Source: Corallococcus macrosporus
GTDB taxonomy: Bacteria; Myxococcota; Myxococcia; Myxococcales; Myxococcaceae
Length of the DNA stretch: 64,000 nucleotides
Assembly: GCF_017302985.1 (NCBI RefSeq)
Contig: NZ_JAFIMU010000017.1
Coordinates: 186,001 to 250,000, forward strand
Direction of reading: 5' to 3'
Below the pieces are notes generated by a model. That model was not told where the DNA came from and ran no database searches. It saw only the letters and a program-made list of their open reading frames with translations. The position numbers and the translations under genes are program-made. Below are positions 26,076-33,028 of the stretch, piece after piece. The first letter of the stretch is position 1. Each line of letters begins with the position of its first letter.

Positions 26076-26921
26076 ATGCGTCGCATTCACATGCTGGCTG
26101 GTGCTGTTCCCCTCTTCGCGGCCACGTCCGCGCTCGCGCAGGCACAGTTCATCACTCCGTCGGAGGGCACCCGCTCGGTGTCCGCCACCGTCATCGCGAA
26201 GGACGCCGGCATCACCAACGTCAACGCGTCCGACTCGCGCCGGACGAATGGCTTCGAGGACTTCAACGAGAGCCTGGAGCTGAAGGCCAGCAAGCAGCCG
26301 CAGTACGACGACACGCACAGCCATGCGGACTCGAATGGCTCGGGCACGGAGACGTCGAGCATCACCAGCTCCCGCATCAGCGCCGAGGTCCGGGCCACCG
26401 CGAATGGCTGGACGCAGGCCACCGGGCGCGGCTACGCCACGGGCAACGCGGACTTCTACCTGACGTTCCAGCTCAACCGCTTCGCGCGCTACGCGGTGTC
26501 CGGCGATGCGACGGCGGACACGACGGCGGGGGTGTACGGCGGCTCCACGTCGCTCGTGTACATCGCGAGCCTCACCACCGGAGAGCCGGTGCTGTCCATC
26601 GACATCGGCAACACGGACTCGGGCTCGGTGCGCCGCAAGGGCTGGCTGTTCCCCGGGCCCTTCACGCTGCAGGGGGACGTGTCCGCGCTGGTGGACGCGC
26701 GCGAGGGCACCGCGGGCACGGCGACGTCGTGGTGGAAGATGGACATCCAGTTCTTCTGCCCGGCCGACTACGACACCAGCGGCACCGTGAATCAGGCGGA
26801 CCGCGACGCGTTCCTCAACGCGTGGAACGCGGGCAGCCTGGACGCGGACGCGGACAGCAACGGCGTGGTGAACAGCACGGACCGCACCACGTTCCTGCTG
26901 GCGTACGGCTCTGGCTGCTGA
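26076..26921 (+). CDS. Secreted protein with C-terminal dockerin/EF-hand-like calcium repeats
   Basis: 281 residues. GGAGG at 26066-26070 fixes the ATG at 26076. A signal peptide (MLAGAVPLFAATSALAQA) is cut near residue 24. The middle 190 residues are beta-rich with many Thr/Ser and no Cys. The end is a dockerin-like pair: CPADYDTSGTVNQADRDAFL then DADADSNGVVNSTDRTTFLL and GSGC, each with the DxDxxGxVxxxD calcium loop, bracketed by two Cys. In cellulosomes such repeats bind cohesins; in other bacteria they more often stabilise exported proteins. The N-terminal domain is not recognised. Confidence 0.8.
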   Translation: MRRIHMLAGAVPLFAATSALAQAQFITPSEGTRSVSATVIAKDAGITNVNASDSRRTNGFEDFNESLELKASKQPQYDDTHSHADSNGSGTETSSITSSRISAEVRATANGWTQATGRGYATGNADFYLTFQLNRFARYAVSGDATADTTAGVYGGSTSLVYIASLTTGEPVLSIDIGNTDSGSVRRKGWLFPGPFTLQGDVSALVDAREGTAGTATSWWKMDIQFFCPADYDTSGTVNQADRDAFLNAWNAGSLDADADSNGVVNSTDRTTFLLAYGSGC

Positions 26922-26936
26922 AGCAGTCGCTTGAAG

Positions 26937-26970
26937 CACCGGTGCGGGAGGACGACATCCCGCACCGGTG
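26937..26970. terminator. Long hairpin between convergent genes
   Basis: A perfect 13-bp stem CACCGGTGCGGGA (26937-26949) / TCCCGCACCGGTG (26958-26970) with an 8-base loop, 15 bp after the dockerin-like gene. It lacks a U-tract. The stretch to the S41 peptidase stop (26,971-27,123) shows no supported gene. Confidence 0.5.
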
Positions 26971-27123
26971 TCCCAGCACGTCTGGTAGACGCACTGGCGG
27001 ACGCCGCCGATGCACCGGCCGAAGCTGCCCCCCCGGGTCCATGCAGTCGCTGCCGCGGACGCCCGTCGTGCCAAAGGCGCTTCGGACCCTGCGGCACTCA
27101 GGGCGAAGCCGTCTGCTTCCCCG

Positions 27124-28254
27124 TCAACGCAGCTCCTGCAGCCGCGCGCGCATCCGCTCGAGCGTCGCCGGGTCCTTCTCGGAGGCGAGGTGCTCCTGGA
27201 GGATGAGCGTCTGGGCGACGTTCAGCGCGTCTTTCGCCGCGGCCTTCACGTCCGGCTCCACGCCCGTGCTCTCCCAGTCGGTGTGCGTGACGGGGCTGAT
27301 GGAACGGCCCATGGGGATGAACGCGCCGAAGTGGGTGTCGAGCCGTCGCATGTCCCCCGGGTGCGCGCCGCCGCCCGTCACCTCGCCGACCAGCGTCGCG
27401 CGCCGCAGGTTCTTCATCGCGTACGAGAAGTCCTCGGCGGCGGAGAAGGTGTCGTGGCTGGTCAGCAGGTACACCTTGCGCTCGGTGCCGTAGCGCGGGC
27501 CGGCCACGTCCGTGCGGGTCCACATCTCCACCGTGTGCTCGCCCTCGCGCCAGTAGATGTCGTTGAGGTGGGTGCGCTGGTCGAAGAAGTAGCTGGCCAT
27601 CTGCGCCACCGCCTCGGGCTCCCCACCCCCGTTCTTGCGCAGGTCGATGATGAGGCTGCGTGTGTCGGCGAGCAGCACCATGGCCGCGGCCACCTTGGGC
27701 GCCGCCAGGTCCGCGGGCGCGAAAGCGCGCAGGTCCAGGTACCCGATGTTGAAGGGCAGCCGCTCCACGCGCTCGAATCCCGCGTTGAGCCGCGCCACCT
27801 CATTCCTCATCCCGGCGAGCTGCTCGGCCGAGGGCTCCTGCTTCCCGGTCTGCTCGGGCAGGGGCGCCTCGCTGTACGCGACGTGCAGGTGCCCGTCCTG
27901 TACCGCCTCCCGCATGTCACGCGTGAGCGCGACGGCGAACGCCTCGGCGCTCTGCACGGCGTCGTACGCGCCGGCGCGCTGCCTGGCGCGCAGCACGCCC
28001 TCGAGCGCCTGCGCCTTCTCGGGGAAGACGTAGCGCTCGCGCAGCTCCCGCACCAGCACGTCCACCACCCGGGCGCGCGTGGCGGCGTCCACCGCCATGT
28101 CCTTCTGCTGCGGCCTCCGAGGCGCCGCCCGCGGGGCGGCCCGGTCCGCGGGCGCGGGGCGGGCCGTGGCGCACGCGGGCGCGGCGGTCACCAGGCACAG
28201 CAGGGCGGTGGCGTGGAGAAGAAGGGAGGGCTTCTGACTGCGCGTCGTCGTCAT
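27124..28254 (-). CDS. S41-family serine peptidase
   Basis: 376 residues from the ATG at 28254 (GGAG nine bases upstream). A signal sequence (LLLHATALLCLVTAAPACA) ends near a Cys that may be lipidated, though the lipobox is poor. Residues 60-140 resemble the S41 N-terminal helical domain; the catalytic core follows (NIGYLDLRAF, RSLIIDLRKNGGGEPEAV). The nucleophile is the Ser in SHDTFSAAEDFSYAMK and the Lys of that motif is the general base, then LVGEVTGGGAHPG. No PDZ domain is evident. It faces a MarR regulator across a 133-bp gap, so it is the likely target of that regulator. Exported peptidase, substrate unknown. Confidence 0.85.
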   Translation of the reverse strand: MTTTRSQKPSLLLHATALLCLVTAAPACATARPAPADRAAPRAAPRRPQQKDMAVDAATRARVVDVLVRELRERYVFPEKAQALEGVLRARQRAGAYDAVQSAEAFAVALTRDMREAVQDGHLHVAYSEAPLPEQTGKQEPSAEQLAGMRNEVARLNAGFERVERLPFNIGYLDLRAFAPADLAAPKVAAAMVLLADTRSLIIDLRKNGGGEPEAVAQMASYFFDQRTHLNDIYWREGEHTVEMWTRTDVAGPRYGTERKVYLLTSHDTFSAAEDFSYAMKNLRRATLVGEVTGGGAHPGDMRRLDTHFGAFIPMGRSISPVTHTDWESTGVEPDVKAAAKDALNVAQTLILQEHLASEKDPATLERMRARLQELR

Positions 28255-28320
28255 CTCGGATGTCTCCGGGGTGGGGTCGAGCACGTCGACCGGGTGCCCT
28301 CCCTACCGTCGGGCGCCGGT

Positions 28321-28353
28321 TTGATTGCATGCTTATTTAATTGCTTATACGAT
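28321..28353 (+). promoter_or_regulatory. AT-rich regulatory stretch in the peptidase/MarR divergon
   Basis: An AT-rich island in GC-rich surroundings with two direct GCTTAT copies (28331-28336 and 28343-28348), promoter-like TTGATT/TTGCAT and TTATAC/TATACG elements, and the MarR ATG 35 bp after it. A natural binding site for the adjacent MarR protein, but no clear palindrome is present. Confidence 0.35.
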
Positions 28354-28387
28354 TTCCCGGCGGGTTGCTCTTCCAGGAGACGCGGGC

Positions 28388-28891
28388 ATGAAGCGAGGAC
28401 TCGGTACTCAGCTGCGGCACCTGCTCGAGCTGCTCGACGGCGCGGTGGCGCGGGCCTACGCGCAGGACGGGCTCACGTTCCGGCCGCGCTTCACGCCCGT
28501 CGTGCGCGCGCTCCTCCAGGCCGAGCCGCTGACCCTCGGGCGCATCGCCGAGCTCGCCGGCATCACGCAGCCAGCGGCCACCCAGACGGTGGCGTTGATG
28601 GCCAAGGAGGGCCTCGTCACGGTGGCGCCCGGCGAGGTGGACGGGCGCCAGCGCCTGGTGCGTCTGAGCGACGAGGGCCGCGCGCTGCTGCCGCGCCTGC
28701 AGCAACACTGGCAGGCCACCGCCACCGCGGCCGAGCAACTGGACGCCGAGCTCGCGGCGCCCCTGTCGCGTGCGCTGGAGGGCGCCATCGAGGCGCTGGA
28801 GGCCAGGCCCTTCGACGTGCGCATCGCCGAGGCGCGCGCGGCCAGGCCCGGGCGCCACGGCCGCCGCACCGGTAGGGCGGGCCCGCGGTAG
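28388..28891 (+). CDS. MarR-family transcriptional regulator
   Basis: 167 residues. The winged helix-turn-helix lies at about 35-105: LTLGRIAELAGITQPAATQT forms the HTH, and GLVTVAPGEVDGRQRLVRLS the wing with the family's DGR motif. Long helices on each side form the dimer interface. The C-terminus is Arg-rich. The ATG at 28388 follows an AGGAGA ribosome site. It is divergent from the S41 peptidase and probably represses it and itself, with a small ligand relieving binding. Confidence 0.9.
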   Translation: MKRGLGTQLRHLLELLDGAVARAYAQDGLTFRPRFTPVVRALLQAEPLTLGRIAELAGITQPAATQTVALMAKEGLVTVAPGEVDGRQRLVRLSDEGRALLPRLQQHWQATATAAEQLDAELAAPLSRALEGAIEALEARPFDVRIAEARAARPGRHGRRTGRAGPR

Positions 28892-28974
28892 GGCTCTCAT
28901 CGGCTCCACTTCCTGATGGATGCGAGGAGACACGGGTGGCTCCGGGGCCACGCTCCCCGGAGCCGCTTCGAGCC

Positions 28975-31221
28975 TCAGGCCTCGAAGAATGCGGTGTTCG
29001 GCGTCGCGTCCAGGTAGGGCTCCAGGTCCTCGGCGATGTCATCCGGGAGCAGCCGCAGCGCCTCCTCGCGGAAGGGGGTGAAGTCACCGCTGGAGATCGC
29101 GGCCCCCAGCGACGACTCCGGGAGGGCGTACTGGTCGACCTGCTCGAACGCCGACAGCGCGTCGCCGTTCTCCTGGATGAACTCGAACGCCGCGTCCCCG
29201 CTCAGGCCAAACGCGGCGACCGTCTCGAAGAGGAACCGGGCGTTGCCCATCGGCTCGTAGCTCCCGAGGTCGTCGGAGAAGGCGAACAGCGGCGGCTCCG
29301 TCTGGGTGAGCAGCTCCCGGACCTGCCGTGGCTCCAGGCCCAGCGCCTGCATCCGTCTCCCGTAGCCGCTGCTCGTGCCCCCCAGGAGCAACTGCACCTC
29401 CGCTTCCGAGAGGCCGAGCGTGTCCTGGAGGATGTCGGTCGCCTCGTCCACGGAGAAGTCCTCGAGGCCGGGGCCCAGGTCGCCGTTCAGGAGGCCGCCC
29501 ACCGTGCGGAGCACCTCTCCCGCGACCGTGGCCACCACGTCGACCGCGGTCCCCGCCACAGGGACGAAGCCGGCGATGTCTCCCGCCAGCGACACCACCG
29601 AGCCGGCGAGGTTGAACACGTCGCCCGCGGAGACGCCGTCCCGCAGCGCCTGGACGTCCTGGTACGCCTGGATGGCGTCTGCGCCCAGCCCGAGCAGCGG
29701 GACGAACTTCGCGCCGAACTTCGCCACGTCGGTGGCCGCACCCGTCTTGCCCAGGGTGTTGAGGACGCCGGCGGTCAGCTCGATTCCGTCGGCGGACGAG
29801 GTGAGGGTGTTCTTGATGGCCTCCAGGTACTCGCCGTCCGCGAGCTGGGAGGGCAGGTCATAGAGGCCGAGGCCAAGGGTGGCGACCGACAGCGACCTGC
29901 CCAGCGGCGACTCGTTCCCCCAGGCGTCCAGCATCTCCTGCACCTGGTCCTGCGTGAAGGTGCCCGCGCGGATGTCCCGGATGTCCGTCAGCATCTGCTG
30001 GATGTCGCCAGGGATGTTCGCGAGCGCGTGGCCCGTCTTCAGCTCCTTGACCAGGGAGCTGAACTCCTTCATCGCCACGTCGAAGCCGCCCTCGCCTGCC
30101 TCGGCGATGGCCTCCGCCTGCGCGTTCGGTACCGCCGGCGCGAGGATTTCATCGGACAGCTTCTGCTCGAAGTCGCCGCCGTACTCCTTGCTCAGCGCCT
30201 TGGCGAGCCCGGCGTCCTGGTTGATGCGCCCGGCGAACCGGAGGGCCTCATCCGCGTGGTTCGGCGTTTCGGCCAGGGCCTTGTAGCCATCGAAGAGCGC
30301 CTTCGTCGCGCCCGGGTTTCCCCGCGCCGCGAGCGCCTCGAGTCCGGCGGTGCTGGCGGTGAGCGTCTCCGAAAGCGTGTCTCCCGCCGCGCGCGCGGCG
30401 TCGCGGATGTCCGCGTTGTCCTCCCGCTCCCAGAAGGCTTCCTTGTACGCCTCGATCTCCTCCGGCGTCAGCGCGGGCCCCAGCTGGGCGAGCTCCGTGT
30501 TGAGCCGCGTCTCCACCTGGGTCAGCTCTTCCGCCTTGGCTTCGTAGTCGGCGCGGACCTCGTTGATGGCATCCACCGACGTGTCGCGCAACGCATGGCC
30601 CGCCTCGACGCGTCCGAAGTCGTTGATCAGCTTCTCCGCCACCGCGGAGGAGAGCTTCCCTCCCACGCCTTCCTTGGCCAGCTCGACCAGCGCGTCGTCG
30701 AACCGTCCCAGTTGAGCCGAGCCCTGGGGCACCGCCTCGGAGAGCTTCTTCGCGACCGAGGTGGCCACCGCGTCGCGCCCGGCCTGGCCGGCGCGGCTGG
30801 CCGTCGCATCGAGGTCGCGGAGCACGTCCCGGTTCGTGTCGTGGTCGACACTGTCGTTCTTCACGCCGTTGGCGAGGTCCGTGGAGATGCGGTCGAGGGT
30901 GGGCTGCGCCGCGGCGATCAGCGTGTCGACCTGGGCCGGGTGGGTCAGGGCCTCGGTCTGGGAGCGGAGCTCGGCGGCGGCGGCCGTGGCCCCTCCGGAC
31001 GTGTAGGCCGCCTCGATTGCACGCGATGCCTCACGCACGGTGGACGCGCCGCCGGTGGCGGGAGGGGTGAGCACCACGGGAGCCCGGGCCGACGCTTCGA
31101 ACGTGCTCTGACCGGAGAACCCGGCCGGCTTCCTGGCTGGCTGCGGCGCCGGGGTCTCCTTCTTCGGGGGAGGCGGGGGCGGAAGAGGGGTAAGGATTCG
31201 CCTGAGAAGTCCGTCGATCAT
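28975..31221 (-). CDS. Large helical protein with C-terminal hydrophobic hairpin, unknown function
   Basis: 748 residues, with a strong AAAGGAG site before the ATG. There is no signal peptide; the start is amphipathic, followed by a polyproline run and a KKETPAPQPARKPAG linker. Residues 55-480 are acidic, Ala/Glu/Asp-rich helices. A hydrophobic region covers about 490-560 (VFNLAGSVVSLAGDIAGFVP, then VAGTAVDVVATVAGEVL), an alternating Gly/Ala/Val hairpin typical of membrane-inserting toxins or effectors, followed by an acidic C-terminal region with EF-like SVDEATDILQDTLGLSEAE. I do not recognise the family. An injected or released effector is one possibility; a structural protein is another. 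Confidence 0.7.
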   Translation of the reverse strand: MIDGLLRRILTPLPPPPPPKKETPAPQPARKPAGFSGQSTFEASARAPVVLTPPATGGASTVREASRAIEAAYTSGGATAAAAELRSQTEALTHPAQVDTLIAAAQPTLDRISTDLANGVKNDSVDHDTNRDVLRDLDATASRAGQAGRDAVATSVAKKLSEAVPQGSAQLGRFDDALVELAKEGVGGKLSSAVAEKLINDFGRVEAGHALRDTSVDAINEVRADYEAKAEELTQVETRLNTELAQLGPALTPEEIEAYKEAFWEREDNADIRDAARAAGDTLSETLTASTAGLEALAARGNPGATKALFDGYKALAETPNHADEALRFAGRINQDAGLAKALSKEYGGDFEQKLSDEILAPAVPNAQAEAIAEAGEGGFDVAMKEFSSLVKELKTGHALANIPGDIQQMLTDIRDIRAGTFTQDQVQEMLDAWGNESPLGRSLSVATLGLGLYDLPSQLADGEYLEAIKNTLTSSADGIELTAGVLNTLGKTGAATDVAKFGAKFVPLLGLGADAIQAYQDVQALRDGVSAGDVFNLAGSVVSLAGDIAGFVPVAGTAVDVVATVAGEVLRTVGGLLNGDLGPGLEDFSVDEATDILQDTLGLSEAEVQLLLGGTSSGYGRRMQALGLEPRQVRELLTQTEPPLFAFSDDLGSYEPMGNARFLFETVAAFGLSGDAAFEFIQENGDALSAFEQVDQYALPESSLGAAISSGDFTPFREEALRLLPDDIAEDLEPYLDATPNTAFFEA

Positions 31222-31396
31222 GGCCAGTGCTCCTTTGGCCAGTAGGTACGACGGCCCCGCCGTGACGGTTACAAAGAGGTGAGGGGAAAAAGCCGTCCCG
31301 CACGTTGCTTCGAACGGAAACGCAGAAACGCTTTCCGGAGCCCCACGCTCATCCTGGGCGCGGAGGACTCAGCCAACGGCAAAAGGGGACAACACC

Positions 31397-31768
31397 ATGA
31401 AGCGAGCGTCCATCGTTGTTTCGGCGGTGATGATGTCGGTCGGATTCGCCAGCACGGCCCTGGCGGCCCCCATCACCGTGAATGGTTACGTCTGCGCGGC
31501 GACGTACACCCGGCAACCCAACGTCACCTACGGTCAGGGCTACGTGGTCGTGCAGGTGAACACCGGGGCGAACTGCACGGGGAGCTTCGTCGGGAGCTAC
31601 TACTACCTGGGCTCGGGCGCCTCGGCCGGCGGCTACCAGTACAGCGAGGCCGAGCGCCTGGGCCTGTTCGAGCGCGCCACCCAGGCCGCCACGCAGGGCA
31701 CGCCCGTCAGCCTGTACGTGGAAGGCGCGGGCATCGGAATCCTCAACACCACCTACCGCGGCAACTGA
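31397..31768 (+). CDS. Small secreted protein
   Basis: 123 residues. A clear signal peptide (VVSAVMMSVGFASTALA) is cut after AxA near residue 23. The mature 100 residues have two Cys, likely one disulfide, and are beta-rich with many Tyr, Gly and Thr (GYVCAATYTRQPNVTYGQG, SYYYLGSGASAGGYQYSEA). No family is recognised. It has an AGGGG ribosome site and a hairpin about 22 bp downstream, so it is probably monocistronic. Confidence 0.72.
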   Translation: MKRASIVVSAVMMSVGFASTALAAPITVNGYVCAATYTRQPNVTYGQGYVVVQVNTGANCTGSFVGSYYYLGSGASAGGYQYSEAERLGLFERATQAATQGTPVSLYVEGAGIGILNTTYRGN

Positions 31769-31790
31769 CGGCGGACGGATGCGTGTTGGC

Positions 31791-31814
31791 GTGCGGGAAG
31801 AAGCCTTCCCGCAC
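31791..31814 (+). terminator. Hairpin after the small secreted protein gene
   Basis: Stem GTGCGGGAAG (31791-31800) / CTTCCCGCAC (31805-31814) with a 4-base loop. No U-tract follows, so termination is probable rather than certain. Confidence 0.5.
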
Positions 31815-31938
31815 GGCGCTGCTTTCGGGAGGGGGCCGCACAACCAGCATTTCGAGGGTCCTACGTATGAAGGGCGGACCGGGGTTCCCGCCTCGAAGCG
31901 CCTGTCCTCAGGCGTTCCTCAACGAAAGTACATTCACC

Positions 31939-32679
31939 ATGCAGATGCAGAAATGGCTCGTGTCGACGGTGCTCGGACTCACCCTCGTGGGAGGCGCCGG
32001 CTGCGGCCCCCAGGAGCAGCCCGCCCCCACTCCCACTCCCGAGACGACCCAGCCCCAGCAGGAGGACGAGGGCCGCACCGTCTCCGCCATGGCCGCGACG
32101 ACCATCACCTGGGCGGACTTCACCCGAGCCCACACCACCACCTCCCTTACGTGCATCAGCGCCAGATACGCGCATTCGTGTGCCTTCTGCGCGAGCAACA
32201 ACGACTACCAGCTGGAGTACTCGAACAGCACGTGCACCGGCCCGAACGACACCTTCAACTCGTGCATCACCTGTGACAAGGCGTGGCTCACCGACATCCA
32301 GCCCATCTATCTGCCGGACGGTGACCTCATCAACGTCATCGTCGAGCACAACGCCGCGTCGCCGGATGTGGTGGAGTTCCGGCTGGAGTCCGGCTCGGCC
32401 GTGACGTGGTGGAAGCAGGTCGGCCTCGTCGGCGGCGGCGACCACTGGAAGGTGTGGAACGAGAACGGCAACGCCTGGTGCAACTGGCCCTCGGCTTCGA
32501 CGGCCAACTGCAACACCAACTCGCAGTGGACGAGCATCGTGACCGACCCTGGGTCGTACTTCGTCTTCAGCAAGGCGAAGGGAATCTTCGCGGTCCACAC
32601 CGAGATGTACAAGCTCTACAACCTCGCGGACCGGCTCAGCGGCGGCGACCGCGTGACCTTCCGCTGGACCAAGGACTGA
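31939..32679 (+). CDS. Lipoprotein of unknown function
   Basis: 246 residues from the ATG at 31939. The lipobox is VGGAGC (Cys near residue 22), then a Pro/Thr/Gln linker to about 50. The mature domain contains eight Cys in pairs (LTCISARYAHSCAFCA, STCTGPNDTFNSCITC) and several Trp (SAVTWWKQVGLVGGGDHWK), suggesting an exported beta-rich domain that may bind a glycan; this is only an impression. The frame is open upstream to 31279 but the signal peptide decides the start. A GC hairpin follows. Confidence 0.72.
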   Translation: MQMQKWLVSTVLGLTLVGGAGCGPQEQPAPTPTPETTQPQQEDEGRTVSAMAATTITWADFTRAHTTTSLTCISARYAHSCAFCASNNDYQLEYSNSTCTGPNDTFNSCITCDKAWLTDIQPIYLPDGDLINVIVEHNAASPDVVEFRLESGSAVTWWKQVGLVGGGDHWKVWNENGNAWCNWPSASTANCNTNSQWTSIVTDPGSYFVFSKAKGIFAVHTEMYKLYNLADRLSGGDRVTFRWTKD

Positions 32680-32693
32680 CGTCCCGTCGCGAC

Positions 32694-32712
32694 GGGGCCG
32701 CGCACCGGCCCC
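32694..32712 (+). terminator. GC-rich hairpin after the lipoprotein gene
   Basis: GGGGCCG-CGCAC-CGGCCCC directly follows a smaller CCCGTCGCGACGGG palindrome, 15 bp after the stop codon. No long T-run. The rest of the 349-bp gap (to 33,028) holds short open frames but none that looks like a gene; some look like decayed coding sequence. Confidence 0.45.
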
Positions 32713-33028
32713 GCTCGCTTGACAGGAGGTGGGAGCGATTGCCAACGCCAGGCAGCGAACTCCCACCAACGCTTGATCGTGGGAGCTGGCCCGGTTGTCG
32801 AGCATGTGCGCGCTGAGTCCCTTAGCGCCAGCCTCACCTCCGGTGGCGGAAGCCTGTTGGACCTGGGAGCCGCCGGTCCTGACCATCACCCTGACGTCCC
32901 GGTCTTCCTTCTGCTCCCGGAACCTCCAGCGGCGTTCGACTCCCATCATCCCGTGCGCTGCTACCCTCTGCCTGTCTGCCTGGAACCGAATCGTCGAGCA
33001 GGTACCCGACAAGGGCTGGAGGACTCAC

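Noticed and set aside
26971..27123. A short Cys-containing minus-strand frame (GGVRQCVYQTCWDTGAGC) after the S41 peptidase stop
   Set aside because: It looks a little like a Cys-rich protein piece, but it has no start or domain and is too short to call.
32720..33010. Open frames on both strands between two lipoprotein genes
   Set aside because: None has a ribosome site, signal sequence or recognisable motif. It could be decayed coding sequence, but I cannot name it.
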